DNA of 64,000 bases from Bugula neritina (taxonomy: Eukaryota; Bryozoa; Gymnolaemata; Cheilostomatida; Bugulidae): positions 33,231,004 through 33,295,003 of the forward strand of contig OZ037765.1 of NCBI GenBank assembly GCA_964035545.1, written 5' to 3'. Positions within the stretch are counted from its first letter, which is position 1. Each line of letters starts with the position of its first letter. A program made the position numbers and the translations under genes. Shown here piece by piece: positions 1-13,757 of the stretch. The notes beneath the pieces were generated by a model, which was given only the letters and a program-made list of their open reading frames with translations, did not search any database and was not told the DNA's origin.

Positions 1-1087
1 CATTCTTTTGAATTGTTTTATATTTAAACTAATTTATTAGAAATTGGTATAAAAATTAAAATTATATAACTGTGAAGGGGCTATCAGAAGAATTCAATAC
101 ATTTATGATATTATGATATTCAGTCTACCTGTTTTAGCATATTTACCATAAAGATACTCAAGTTATTGCACTTGTCATCACTCAATACTGAGCATTGTAT
201 TAAATATGTACCCAACTTGACTGAGGTGTGCACTTTAGCTGAAGTATTTAACTTGACAGTGTATCAGATGGACTGGTAGTTATAGAACTGGTAGTTATAG
301 AACTGGTAGTTATAGAACTGGTAGTTATAGAACTGGTAGTCATAGAACTGGTAGTTATGGCATTGTTGCTGGACGATGACCAAGAATCAGGTTTTTAAGC
401 TAACTAATGTCAAGTAATTATCTAAAGAATGTGATAGAACGAAGGGAATAAAATGGACATGGAACGTTTCTTCTTACAATTCATATGCACCTCACCTACA
501 AAACAGAAAGCAACATTCAGTTGGCTTACAAAGACAGGAAATAATTTCAAATAATCCTCTGCATTAGATAACTGCATGCATTAGATAAGAATCTGAGAGA
601 TATTGATGAATAGAAACCCTCTCAACTCTCTTTAACAGCTCATGAATATGTCACGTGATATTAGACTGCGGGACTAAATAGCATGTCTTTATAGTATATA
701 AACTCTTTTGAAGGAAAAAAATTGACAAATTTCAACATAAAACTGTTGCCAATGGAAAGCAATTTTACAATTTATTAACAATATTTTGGCAATACAAGTA
801 TATACAGCACTTAAACCTTGAGAGTGTATTTAATTATATTACTTGGTAGAGAGAGCATGGGCGAGGGTTGAGGGAGAGAATGGTAGGGGTAGAAGAGGGG
901 GGTAGGTAGGGAAAGGATAGATGGGGCAGAGGATGGAGTTGGTCATCTGGATGCAGTTGAAAATAAACAGAAGTCATAATAAAACAGGATGTACAAGTTT
1001 GCTTAACATAATATATGAAAATAAAAACTTTTAAAAGATACACAATTCCTGTTAGAATCAGTTACCTGTTGGCATCTCTGGTACATC
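1..1087. other. 3' flank of the ANO10-like gene
   Basis: AT-rich sequence downstream of the anoctamin stop codon. A good donor (gtaactga, minus strand) at about 1059-1066 follows the stop, so the 3' UTR may contain a spliced exon. Apart from the small tandem repeat at 272-357 and a purine-rich stretch around 845-910, I see no gene. Confidence 0.4.
272..357. repeat. 15-bp tandem repeat, about 5-6 copies
   Basis: The unit aactggtagttatag is repeated head to tail, with one copy carrying a T-to-C change. It lies beyond the anoctamin stop codon. Confidence 0.9.
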
Positions 1088-4000
1088 TCACTCATTCTTC
1101 TTTGATGGCGAGGAACCTCCCTGTAAATTAAAGAAGGAATTTTTATAGGTCAGATTAGAGTGAGGCAAGGCAATTAGTATTAAGTATGTCAACTTAATGT
1201 ACTTATAAATAACATTTATATCTAAAAATATGGGGGGCTGAGTGAAAAACACAATGAATCAGAAAAACAAGTTGTGTCGCATGTAAAAAGCCAAGTTTAT
1301 CGAAGTTGTAGCCACGTATGTATATCCTAGTGAATACCTTAGCCATGACACATAAATGAAGATGGAAGTGGCCAAATTTTCACCCGAAGTAATAGTCACT
1401 TTATCTTTAAAATGTTAACCCCAAACTTGCCAACTCTTTTAAGCAGACTAAGAATGGACTTTGCCACACAGTGATTCCAAGAAACACGTTTATAAAGTTG
1501 ATGCATGCCTATATGTTCACTTAGGCAACAAACTTAAAATTTTTTTAGAAAACTGGAATATTTTCTGCATGTAGATAGTTGCTATGGCAACCATATAACA
1601 TATCAAACAGTTCCATACATCAAATGGAAGAATGATCAGTTAGTTAGCTTATAAAATAGCCAGTTTCTAAAACTTGCTAAAACTAATGAAAGGGGCACTC
1701 TACAGTGCCCCCTCTGTTGCTACTAACAAACCTGTATGGAGAGTAGTCTAGTCTTGAGCTGGTAGGCATCTCTAGCCATGGCAATCTGCACCCACTTAGG
1801 AGCGTTGGGAATCATGTATGACACTGACACTCTGATTACTATCAGCAGGTGCTACAAGTGGCAACAGGATAGCTATACATTACAGCATCTCAGTGGGATC
1901 CATATAACATATACTTCTTGCTACAAACTAACCGCTTCAGCTCATATTGTCTGCTCAATATATTCAACTTATACACAAAATTACCAACTTAAAGCTTGGA
2001 ACAAGAATAAACTAAAAACTTTCATTAAGTAGTAACCAGGGGAGGGGGTTCAACTACCTCCCAACTTTTCACGTAACACGTAACTCAATTACAGAAATGT
2101 TACTATTGTACCTGCAGGCTATGGTAAAAACGTATTGACAGTTTAAACTCTAATGCATAAAAGTCAAAATGTAATAATTAAATATTGATATTCCAGAAAA
2201 TAAAATCTATGTTGTTGGTAGAAAAGTGCCTTAATTGTTAAATAACTCATTTTAATGCAGTTCTGCCTTCATAAGACACGTAATATACTATTTATTAAAT
2301 ATTACGTGTAAAATGATGTTGGAGAAAAACATAAAATCAATTTCATGCAGTTTTTTGGCCGTTCAACTAAAAAAGTTATTAGGGTTCTTGGCAGCCACAC
2401 CAAAGATAAAGTCAGAAAATAACTAGAATATTATACTTTAGAGATGACAGCTGAATATATAAGAAATATAAATGACCAGATCTTCATTTTAATACGGACT
2501 GATTATAAGCAATAAATAACTGGTGTCAAAACTAAGGTAGCCTCAGTACCCATAAACCCCTACTTCATTGCAGACACCAGCCAAGTCAATTTAATTCCTC
2601 AAATTTCTGACCACAAAATAAATAATGAAAAATACTTCTGGCTCTTTCGGGTCATTTAAATACATTAGAATGATTAAATATTTCAAGTGGCTAAATCTAT
2701 GAGGAGAGAAGGCTGAGGAGAAATATGTTTAGTAAATAGTTCTGACGAAACAGTTTGAGTTTCTGTAAAGATAGCTAACTAAATGACAGAAAACTAGAAG
2801 AACAATGGCTATATTTATACAATCAGAAGCATCACTTAAAACAAAGATAATTTTCTAATTTGTCAGAGGTGAGAGATCAGAGACAACCTGATATGTAAAA
2901 CAATATATTATAAAGCATTAACGTTGTATAAAGTAAAACGTCCATAATAAAAAGTTATGAAGGCAATGAAGCTTCATTGGTATTCTCGGTATGAATTGCT
3001 TCTACTGATAGTCTACTCATTAACCTTAACTTCTTCTTTCAATGGTGACTTATTAATAATACATACAAAAGCTCAGAGTAAAATATTTAACATCTTTAAC
3101 AATATTTTTCTAAAATTCTAATCTAAAAATTCTAAAGTTTCAGCTCAAACAAATTTTATTTTCAAATACTATAATATTATTATACCTAAGTTCATTATAA
3201 CTCCGCTGTGACACTCACACAACTCGCTGTGACAATCACACAACTCGCTGTAACTCACACAACTTGCTGTAACACACACAACTCACTGTAACACACACAA
3301 CTCGCTGTAACACACACAACTCACTGTGACACACAACTCGCTGTAACACACACAATTTGCTGTAACTCACACAACTCACTGTAACACACACAACTCACTG
3401 TGGCACACAACTCACTGTAACACACACAACTCGCTGTAACACACACAACTCACTGTAACACACAACTCACTGTAACACACACAACTCGCTGTAACACACA
3501 CAACTCACTGTAACACACACGACTCGCTGTAACACACACAACTCGTGCTACTCTGGCCGTGGAACAAGCAGATGTAGAATCAAGGTATTATATTTAAGAG
3601 TTTTTGCTGTTTAAGAGATGCTAAGTTGTAACATTATGATACAAGTACAGCGTAGGACAATATCAGTAGATTAGCTAGTGTGTCTTCCTGTATTCATATC
3701 CTCACAATATACAGGACATCCTCAATAATATCTATTATATCTATTCCAGCATCTCTTATTATACAGGAAAGTGTCAAAAAATAAATAAATTGATGATTAT
3801 CAGTACCCAGTGCTACGGTATGTAATGTACTTTATTGTAGCAAGGTTAAATAGGTGACCCACAAACGTACCTCCAGACCAAAGAACAGAAGCAGTAGGTT
3901 GGCTTGGCTAAGGTTGGGTAGGAGGTTAGCTTTGTAAGCACAGAGACCAATGAGAGCGCTGTTGTTGATTATGGCCAGATAGCCCATCACATCAAACACT

Positions 4001-7000
4001 GTCTGCCAGGCACCTATTCCTATTAACATTCTAGAACATTCTATATCCCATTACAGACATTATATTACTTACATTGAGAAAAATAATTTTTAAAATGGCT
4101 AAAAATTTAAATCATTTACCAACATTATTGCATCCTAAAAAGCTCAAAAATGGTCAATATATAATTCATCTGACAGGGGAAATGACTAATAGGAGAAGTC
4201 TGCCATTCTGTATACCAGCAACGCCCACACAGTCACTTCACTGCTCCATGCTACACAGAAGGGGCTATGATGTGGTGGAGATGTGCCAATGACATAGATG
4301 GAGACACGTCATGCCACAAGCACTTGGCCAGATATGTCATGGGACACTTAGAAATGTCACAAAAAATGCTTGAAATGTTCTAAGAAAGCTGTCAGGGTTT
4401 TGAGTTCCGATTCACATACGGACAGACATACAGACATAAAATACTAAAAAACTTGTCTAAAATCCTGGGCAGAATATTTCACAATGCAAATGCTGTATCA
4501 ATTTGTTTTATAATAAACATCTAGAATAGTTTCATTAAATTTCTAATACATGGATGTGTTTTTCAGCAAGCAACTGCCTTATTCTCTATGTCCTAGGACA
4601 GAGAAAAGCTGGTATAGAATGGGCAGAAATTCAAAATAAAACACTTCATACACAAGTAATAAACTTTACTAGGATCACAAGCTATTAATTTGGGTTTAAA
4701 TCTTTTTAGCTCCAAGCAGAAGAGTATCTAGCCATCTGGTTGTTTAAATTTTTTCTTTGTACATTAAAACAATCTAATCAACAAATTTAGAACAAACTGA
4801 TGATAATTTACAACTTGAGGTAAGTTTTTATAGACAACAATCTGCTAATAAAGAGGTAAGTTATTTGAAGTAATTTAAAGTGACTTAAGTCACTTCAAGT
4901 CACTATAGTGGCCATACAACACTTGAGTCAGCGCTGCCATACTGTCATACTGACCTGCTGCCGGCTTTGAGAAAGGTCTCTGATGTATACGACACAGCTT
5001 GACAGCGTCAGTTCTCCACTCAATCACGTTGTTGACAATGGAGAGCAAGGCGGCTAGCGGTGAGACGCAGGAGAACAGTGTCACGTACCCGTACTGAATG
5101 AACAGCTCCAGGAAGTCATCAAATGTACCCTAGCAATAGTAGACCTAGATAGCTTTATCTATATAAACTAGCAACAGTAAACCTATGAAAGTTTTATCTA
5201 TATAAACTAGCAATAGTAAACCTAGGAGAGCTCTATATATATAAACTTTATTTAAAAATAGTGCATCTCAGAAACTGAAGCAAAGTGAGTCCGAGATACT
5301 AATTTGTTTAACAACATATGCAAAATACTAAAATAATTAGCAGTGCATTGAAAACTGGTATACTAAAAAGCATATCACATCTAGGCAATGGCAATTTATA
5401 AGCTTTGTTTCACATGAATGGTTAAATTACGTTACGTAAACCTACTAAAAGTCGTTATGAAGACTTACCACAGTTGCAAGGCACCAAATATTGGTTTTAT
5501 TACCCTTAAATATACATTTACATTACTTTCTTTCCTTTGATAAAAATCAAAAGTGAACAAATTATTATAAGAACCCATAATCTTCAAAAGAAGTAGCGAT
5601 TCTTTGCCTCATCCTCTTATTTATAGACATAAACCTTACCAAATGGCAGCTTGACATTAAAACAAACAAATTAAGCTACAAATGAAAACTTGTTATCCTA
5701 CAGGTAGTCCACAACTATGTGGCTTAACCACAACTTAAAGAGAACTTAGCTACAACCTAAGGAGAACTTAACTGCAACTCAAGAAAAACTTAACTGCAAC
5801 TCAAGGAGAACTTAACTACATAGAAGAACTTGAATGGGTTATTTTACTTAATTTAGTACACACTGGATATCTCCAGTTTTTAGCCATTTTTTTTGCAATT
5901 TAGCTGCTAATGAACATGGGTTTTTGCCCAAAACTAGTAAAATATCAATAAATACACCTGAATAATCAAGGTTCTTTTTAATTTTGCTTGATTTCCCATT
6001 TTTTTCCTATTTATTTAGCTAATTTGGATTGCGGACCGTTACGATCAAAAGTAGCTGAATAATAACAAAAAACATGGAAAATCACACAAAATTAAAAAGA
6101 ACCTTGATTAATTAGGTATATTTATTGATATTTTACTAGTTTTGGGCAAAAACCCATGTTCATTAGCAGCTAAATTGTAAAAAAATAGCTAAAAACTGGA
6201 GATTTACAATGTGTACTAAAATAAGTGAAATAACCCAAATACAAGCTAAAAAAACTTGGCTGCTACTTAACTGGGACTCAAATACAAAACTGAACTACAC
6301 AGAACTACAACAGAACTACAGGTAAAATGGAATTGCTAACTTCATAAGGATCTTTCTTAGCCTCTTTATCAATCTGGTGCTGAAGTCTCTCATCTGTATT
6401 CATACCGTACTTTCTCCACTTGTACATGAGATACGGTAAAACTGTCTCCTGGAGCTGATCCACAGCCTGTGTTACTATCAGCTCGGTTAGCACAGTCTGT
6501 AATGTAGATAATATACCACGTAATGTAGAATCACAGGCTAAACAGAGCACAGATATTCTTACAACTGTATAGAGAGTCCCAGAACATCACCAATTATTTC
6601 ACAACTTGGAAATTAGAGCTGAAATCAGTAAAATACAAAGAGAAAGGAGAAATCTGAGATTGGGCACGAGGTCAAAGGGTAAGCTTGCCATCAAAAACAA
6701 AATAAACAGATGTACTTATGTCAAACTACTCACAATAAACCTACCAGGGAAAACTAATTTACAGAGGGTCTATTTAAAGTTTAAAAAACTTGTCAAAGCA
6801 GTTGTCATTTGCGCCAAGCAATACAAATACTACCAATACTTGACTAGTAGATATCAAACAATGCTTTATAGTTTGCAAAACAAAACATTGTTTAAAGTTG
6901 CATACTTAATGAATCATATATATCAATACTTTGAGACTGAACATGACTTTCAGAAAAGTAGACAACTTCCAAAAGCCATTGCTAGCTGCTAGTTTGGCTC

Positions 7001-10000
7001 CTTATTGAGGGAATGTAAAGCAAGGATTATCATACATTTGAGTATTTTTCTTGAAATGTTGAAAAAATTTGACAAAAATGAATAAACCTAACCACTGACC
7101 TACTTTATGTTATGACAGTGTAAGTACTACCATACTGTAAGTTACAAGTAAGTACTACCATACTGTAAGTTCTAAGTAAGTACTACCATACTGTAAGTTA
7201 TAAGTACATGCACTTACCCTCCTCAGTAAGGCGATATCCTGGATATAGAAGGCCGTGTAGAACATCAGCATGAATGTGTTGATGAACCAGAACTACAAAC
7301 AGAGTTAAATGAGACACTACTCGGGGGGGGGGGGGAGACTATCGCATGGCTAAACAATACCACAAGTTACAATAAGACTTCTGCAAGTATATTAATTTAT
7401 TATCAATTCAACTTCTGCTTTTATAGATATATCAGTGGCTGAAATGAAAGTTCTTGTTTTATAAGTTAAAGAAAAGATGGAACTATAACCACATTCTAAG
7501 ATTCAACAGAATTTAAGCTGACTTGAATTAATTGTTACAAGATTTGAAAGGGTACCAGAATATTGGACACCACGGTAAACTGTATACAGGGGGGAGGATC
7601 TACTACACCACTGTGCATTGTATACAAGGGGGAGGAATGATCTACTACACCACTGTACATTGTATACAAGGGGGTTCTGCTACACCACTGTACATTGTAT
7701 ACAAGAGGGGGGAGATTCTACTACACCACTGTACATTGTATACAAGAGGGGGGAGATTCTACTACACCACTGTACATTGTACACAAGAGGGGGAGATTCT
7801 ACTACACCACTGTACACTGTATACAAGGGGGGAGCGTCTACTACACCACTGTAAACGAGGACTAGCTAAGTAAAACATACCAGCACTAGTTTGACTGTGA
7901 GGTGGTTATCAAACGAGGACTGTAGTCTATGATTCTCTATAATATATAAATGGCGTTAAATGTCACGTGACTATACAGCATTTATTTTAATTTCAAATTT
8001 TTTTGTATAACGCTGTAGTTTTTATATCAGACATTTGCCATTCAGTTAAATATATATATAATGTAATTCAGTTTGATATAGAGTATAGACAAACTCGACA
8101 TGTTGTACTACATTATAAGAATTAATATTAAATACAGCATAAATAATTTATTATAATTGTAAGTGATCATCACAATCTAATGATAAACTAACTTGGCTTT
8201 CACTACCTAAGAGTTAAACATTAAACATACTGCATCTCAAAAAGAAAATGACAAGAGTTACAGTCTATTCACGCAGTTACAAGAAGTTAGACTGCTCACC
8301 CCACTCATTGAGTTGAATAGCAAGGGGTTTATACAGCTGATTCATAGCTATGATGGCCACACTGTATACAATAGTAGGAACATTGGCTACAGCCTCCTGG
8401 AAGTATCCCGGCTCCTCGAAACTGTTGTACCAGGCCATTGTGTAGTCCTCAAACTGGAAGTACGCAACCATGGCAACCACGCCAACTACATAAACAAACA
8501 TTCACTACAACCAAACATGTACCTACAGCTTACAATTTGTAGATATCATATATCCGATCAATCAGAGTACGCCTTACTGACATACACCGCAATCAACCAA
8601 TCAAGGTACACCTACCTAACAAACACAATATGACTATAGGCAGGGATACAAAGTACAATCTAGCCCGTCTTTTCCACTTCGGGTAGTCTGGCTCTATTTT
8701 ATCTGTGATGGGGTTCTTATGCAGCTCCCCGAAAAATGCCTGCCTAGGTTCTTCTACAAAGTATAGAAGCCACAGGCTAAGCAGTTGATGAATTCACAGT
8801 AAGTTAATTTCGGTAGTGAGGGGGTTTGAAGTTAGTTTCTTCTATAGAAATCTTCTGTATTACAAGCTATACACTTAACTATATAGTGTATAATATTTAT
8901 CACACTATAGTGCATAATACAATATTATTTTTTATTAAAGAATATTGTTTATAGCATAATATATTATATCATGGTTTATATATAATACACATAATACAAT
9001 ATACATTTACTTCTAAGACTTTCAAGATATTTAAAAACATATTTAATTGAAAGAAACTAAATTTGTAATAAGTTCATAAGCACTGAATAAAGTTAAAACA
9101 AACTTTGCTGATGACAGAAATGTCACCATGTTGAAGCTCAGAGTTCATCAAGTTTCAAAATTGCTATTTTTACAAAAATGTGGCCATAAACTGTCAATCA
9201 TTATACGAGTGCTTGTTTGGAAATTATTCAGTTTACTTCTGGTTTCAAAATTAGAATATAAAGGGAAATATAAAAGATAAAAAGACGTATGGCTAATGAA
9301 GTTATGATGCACAGATTGGAATAAGTACAAGACACTGTGACATGGTGGAGATAACTTCTATACCCAGTATTCTAATGTCGGTGGAGCCCCAGGAGTAGGC
9401 CAGCCCATTAGCCCTCCTCTCCCAACTCTTTAGGAAGGCTGTAGACCATATGAGGTTGAATATAGCTAGAGTTATTAGAGAACTAAAGCTAGTTTTATGG
9501 AACTCAAAGACGTAGAAAACAACTCCAACGGAGGCAGGAATTATCAGTGCCCACGTGTAGTAATTGAGAAAGGCAAAGTAGATGGCAATTGTCTCCCCGA
9601 AATAGTCATGAATCTTTTCTGTAAAATAAAATAGTCAGCTTGTTGGAATAGGATGCATGTTGAAATTTATTTGATATATTTTAGACTGTGGGTTACACTG
9701 TTTATAATACAATTCTCAATGTTACATAATAGGACTAAATAGAGACCAGTCTGAGACTAAAGGTCAATACTATGTAAATATATACAATGGCAGAGCTATG
9801 AAACTTTGAATAAAATTTAATTTAATTTCTCCTAAAACAAAAACTAGGGTATTTTCTACTCAAACATATTAATAAGCCATTCAGATCTGGTCAACATAAC
9901 AAAAAATTATGGTGCAAACGAAATCACAGATATAATATAATATAAACTAACAGATATAATATAATATAAACTCACGTAGCGGTTGGTCTAAGGTCAAGGA

Positions 10001-12032
10001 TCTTCGTTTATACCAGAGAGATTCGAGAGAGGCTAAGCTGTCGTCATGCAAAGGGAAGACCTGACTAATTAGTCCCCGACGTTCACATTCTTTCACTTTA
10101 AACAGCAAGTACAAACGCTATTTACTGTCTTCACATTGATAACTTAACTATAACTACAGCAACTAAAAATATAATGGTTACAGTTACTATAACTATAGCA
10201 TGACTACATCTTAAATATAATTATATCTATAACAACTGTAACTACATCAACTATAATGGTCACCAGATAAGAGAAACTACAACTATAATTATAGCAACTG
10301 TAAATAAAACTATAACTAAAACTACAATGATTACAATAACTATAACTAAAAGTGGAAATATAGCAATCAACCAATGCCAAAAGTTGACCCTGGTTATGCA
10401 AACAACTAGTGTATACTATATAATACAGCTAGTGTATACTATAATACAACTATTATATATTTTAATACAACTAGTGTATACTATAATACAACTAGTGTAT
10501 ACTATAATACAACTAGTGTATACTATAATACAACTAGTGTATACTATACTATAAGACAACTATCAGAAGGATTGCAATAAATTTCAACTCACGGAGAGAA
10601 GTTTCTTTGGCCAGAGTAACGTTGGCAACACCTGGCAGGGCAAACTCATCAGACAAGACTTTAACTGATAGTAACTCATGCAGTATCAGCCACTGCCTCT
10701 CCGCCACAGTGAAGAAATGGTCAAGGTCATCTGTAACACAGTAAACAAATGCATTGTGGGTAATACAAATATCAGAAAGCTTTCAAGCTGTAACCATTTT
10801 GTGTGATTAATCTTTAGCATGTGAATTGAGTTTATTTTCAATGCAGAACACAAAAAGTGAAGATATTACATAAAATAATTTTATTATATTGCATCTCAGC
10901 TCTACACTATAGTAATTTGTTTGGCATAAACAATTACAGTATTTCAGAAAATTTTTATGTAAAAGACAGAAATTAAAAATAGAAAGTAAAAAGGCAGCCG
11001 AAGAGCTAATCTAAGTCTACATATGAGTAACAGACTGAGTAAATATGACAATCAGGTGATCAACACACCATGATGTTCAAACAGTTCCAGTTTATCTTTC
11101 CTAAACACTTGCAAAGTTCCGTCACAGCACCGTTTCCTCATGTCCACATAATCAGCTACTTCTAAGAGACGCTCACTAGTGGCACTCACATACATGAAGC
11201 ACTGCAACAGCCCACAGGCTAAATTAGCATATAACTAGTACACTAAGTAACTACTCAGTAACATGCTAATAACTTTAGTAGAAATCAATGGATTTAAAAC
11301 ACAACTATTCAACAATCTCATCCCCAGAGAGTCTCTCTCAAGTGAATTACTTGACAACCATTATAGGTTTTGAAAATAAAGTCGTATTAAAATAATATTA
11401 TTAAACAACTGTAGCATAGTAGTGTGTAACAGAGAAATACATCCTACATTATGGTAAGGTAATGCATGAATTATGTTAAAAAAGAACTGGAAATTGGGAG
11501 GATGCACTAAATTTTAGCCATCAATTGAAATAATAATGTATAGTACTAGAGAAGTCAGCCCTAGGTCAAAGTTCAAATCCCGGCAAAGCCATTGGTGACG
11601 CCATGAACAGAATCAGATTATAATTGCTCTTGTGCTCTATACAGTTAAAACCCACCGTCTGTAGATTTTCACAGATGGAGAGTTTAAACTAGATCAAAAA
11701 TGAGTTAAAACATGAATAATGTTGGGTCCATAACGATATTGAATGTGCTAAAGAATACAGTAACAAACTACCTGCGGTTGACTATTTGATAATTTCTCGT
11801 TGATACGCAAGCACTTCAGGGAGGCACCGCTAACATCTGGGACAGTCACTGTAGGGCCGTCAGCGCTGCCAATATGCTTATTTGAGCGTAAAATTCTAGT
11901 ACTATCAGGCACAGTATTGTATACAGTGTGCTTAGGCTGCTCGATGCAATGTTTGAGGCACTCGACCAGTTTAGGATCCACAGTGTCGGAGAACTGAATG
12001 ACACATATGGCTTGTTCCTCCACCCCACTCAT
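1088..12032 (-). CDS. ANO10: Anoctamin-10-like (TMEM16K) membrane protein, 14 exons, 662 aa
   Basis: Exons (high to low): 11772-12032, 11069-11201, 10593-10730, 9976-10095, 9364-9618, 8616-8753, 8300-8485, 7881-7936, 7218-7292, 6341-6496, 4955-5129, 3871-4013, 1732-1851, 1088-1120. All phases join and give 662 codons plus TGA, close to the roughly 660 aa of vertebrate ANO10. Diagnostic segments seen are [91 protein letters not shown] and NNSALIG. These match the anoctamin core in order, with about ten hydrophobic segments. The family comprises ER/plasma-membrane lipid scramblases and Ca-gated channels; ANO10 is mostly intracellular. The exon 10 donor (GAA|gttagc) is weak, but the join restores the conserved YEGTFDD motif. 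The ATG at 12032 opens the first recognisable exon; a further upstream coding exon cannot be excluded. Divergent from PRADC1. Confidence 0.9.
3203..3545. repeat. About 20-bp minisatellite in ANO10 intron 12
   Basis: Roughly 17 to 18 copies of an imperfect unit close to actcgctgtaacacacaca, with length variants, about 330 bp from the donor of exon 12. Confidence 0.9.
5130..5225. repeat. Tandem repeat carrying the 3' splice site of ANO10 exon 11
   Basis: Read on the minus strand, three copies of a unit of roughly 40 bp run into exon 11. Each contains a near-identical ctattgctag or ctgttgctag acceptor-like string, and the last is the acceptor actually used at 5130-5131. The copies are diverged by a few substitutions. 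Confidence 0.75.
5835..6237. mobile_element. MITE-like inverted-repeat element in ANO10 intron 10
   Basis: About 400 bp with long, near-perfect terminal inverted arms of about 150 bp each. The left arm begins gggttattttacttaattt at 5836, and the right arm ends with the complement of that string at 6236. The arms share the strings aacatgggtttttgcccaaa and ctccagtttttagc in inverted order. The non-palindromic centre (about 6000-6070) has no coding potential. This is typical of a non-autonomous DNA transposon or fold-back element. No unambiguous target-site duplication could be called. Confidence 0.75.
7107..7215. repeat. 30-35-bp tandem repeat beside the ANO10 exon 9 donor
   Basis: Three copies of a unit containing aagtactaccatactgtaag end next to the exon 9 5' splice site (minus strand, donor at 7216-7217). 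They fill the start of the intron. Confidence 0.7.
7559..7862. repeat. About 40-bp minisatellite in ANO10 intron 8
   Basis: Seven to eight copies of a unit containing ctacaccactgtacattgta followed by a G-rich tract. The repeat stops about 20 bp from the donor of exon 8. Overlapping open frames on the plus strand here are repeat translations, not genes. Confidence 0.9.
10405..10556. repeat. 21-bp minisatellite in ANO10 intron 3
   Basis: About seven copies of actagtgtatactataatac. The array lies just beyond the exon 3 donor on the minus strand. Confidence 0.85.
11555..11665 (+). mobile_element. Degenerate tRNA-derived SINE copy
   Basis: Shares, in order, a B-box-like gttcaaatcccgg, then ccattggtgacg, then a diverged block ending ataattgc with the SINE at 45460-45640. 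It lacks a clear A-box half, so it is a truncated or decayed copy in ANO10 intron 1. Confidence 0.5.
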
Positions 12033-12779
12033 TCCTACAGGGTTCAGTGAGAGTTGTTAGCTGGGTATTACCCTCTGCATAAGTAATTTATAAAACTTTT
12101 AGAAACAGTTGAATGTTGGAGGATGTGAGAAAAGTTGAAAGAGCCTTTAATGTGCATCACCTTGGTTCAGAGTTAACAGAGCAACTATCTAAATTTCGCA
12201 GCGCCAAAAATGTAATTGTATGTTATTGCTCTCTTTAGAAACTGTTTCAGGTGCAAATATATTATAATTATTCTTATTATTATATCATTATCTCGAATTT
12301 CACTTACGCACTGCTATAAATTATGACTAAAGTAAGTTTACAGCAGCTCACTGATACACATTTCTTGTAGTCTAAGATTAAGTATAGGATAGTAAGTAGT
12401 GCAGTATGAGTATAAGTATAGTATAATGCAGTAATACAAACAATATAGTGTTAGTATAACACTATAATTATAACTTATAAGTATAAGTGACCAACTTAAG
12501 TAAGGATAACTATAAGATTAAGTGTACAACTATTAGACTTAGTATTACTATTAAGTATTAAGTATAAGTATACTGTATAGTATAACCATAACTCCATAAG
12601 TTAGAAGTATAGTATAACTATATATTATTATTAATATTATTAACATAAAAACAATATTTATATTATTATAATTATTAAATTTATATACTTATACTTATAG
12701 TTATAGTATAAAATTAAATTAAATACTAAAATAGTACTAGCAGCATTATGATTATAAAATTAAATATATATAATCTGTC

Positions 12780-13757
12780 GATACCTGTCGATGTTATTTC
12801 CACACTGGACCTCCCTAGAGGGAAGAAGGGGTGTGCCTCATATAAAAAACTAAGTTGTCAGTACTTGGACAGTAATCTAAAAAGTGTTAACATTCTTGTG
12901 CAGATTAACTTAACAGGCTAACTAGCCTGTCTGTGTGTGATCAGTGCTGATCCTCATATCTCTTATTGTTCTTGGGAGAAAACTATAAAGATACCCATTC
13001 CTGTTCGCTCTCACTGATCTGGGAAATCCTGCAACCTGAGACCGAGTCTGTACAGTGCTTGTGGTCCGCTGATCTAGAAAATGATCATAGGCAGCACTCA
13101 GAGTTGGATGTAGTTCTTCCTTAGACAATATTTTTAGGAGAAGGCTGATGCGTCGGTTTTTCCTCCTTAGATCAAGCGGCTCCAAACACAGCTTTTTCAT
13201 CTCTTTCCCAATATCAGTTCTTCCTTTGCTGTTAGAGATAAAACGCACAGCACATGTTTGAACATTCTCCATTATATTTATATGATTTTTGCTAGATGGG
13301 TCCCAGGCTGCACTGGCATATTCCAAGTGTGGGAGACAGAGGGCTTTGTAGGCAATAAGCTTTGCTCTCCTGAGGGCCCAGTAGAGTGAACGTTTTATCA
13401 TACTTAATTGCCGTTTTGCAACAAGAACCTTTTTTAGGATGTGTTGGTCAAATTTACAGTCTGACTGCAGTGTTACACCAAGGTATTTGGTTGAGTCAAC
13501 ATGATCCAACACTGATCCACTGAGCTTGTATCGGGGAGTGTCGGTTTTAGGGTTAAAGCTGATTATCTTGCTCTTGGAGATGTTAAATGACATTTCCCAC
13601 TTATTCGCCCAAGTACTAAGAGCGTCCAGGTTGCGCTGAAATCTCTTACAGTCTTCAGATGAGGAAATTTCTTGGTAAACAAGTGTGTCATCGGCAAAAA
13701 GAGCACAAGAGCAGTTGAGACACTCAGGAAGATCATTTATAAAAACTAAAAAAAGTA
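12780..13757 (-). mobile_element. 5'-truncated non-LTR (LINE) retrotransposon, RT C-terminal part
   Basis: The minus-strand frame is open from about 13757 to a stop at 12922. It starts with LFLVFINDLPE, then FADDT (the catalytic FADD form of the RT active site), KYLGVTL, PHLEYASAAWDP and an IMENVQTCAVRFI segment, the order expected of CR1/Jockey/L2-type reverse transcriptases after the active-site motif. There is no ATG at the true protein start because the 5' part is missing. The 3' tail, read on the minus strand, holds a GC-richer block (about 12780-12840) and ends near a short cgacaggt-type motif. Base composition is clearly richer in GC than its surroundings, as for a recent insertion. 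Confidence 0.85.

Noticed and set aside
4955-6341. A missing small exon between ANO10 exons 10 and 11
   Set aside because: Direct joining gives KKDPYE-GTFDDF, which already matches the conserved anoctamin YEGTFDD region in phase.
6606-6992. 128-codon plus-strand frame antisense to ANO10 intron 9
   Set aside because: No recognisable domain, AT-driven Lys/Tyr-rich composition, and no supporting context; chance frame is likelier.
7532-7873. Overlapping plus-strand frames with repeated [17 protein letters not shown] peptides
   Set aside because: They translate a 40-bp minisatellite in an intron of the minus-strand anoctamin gene.
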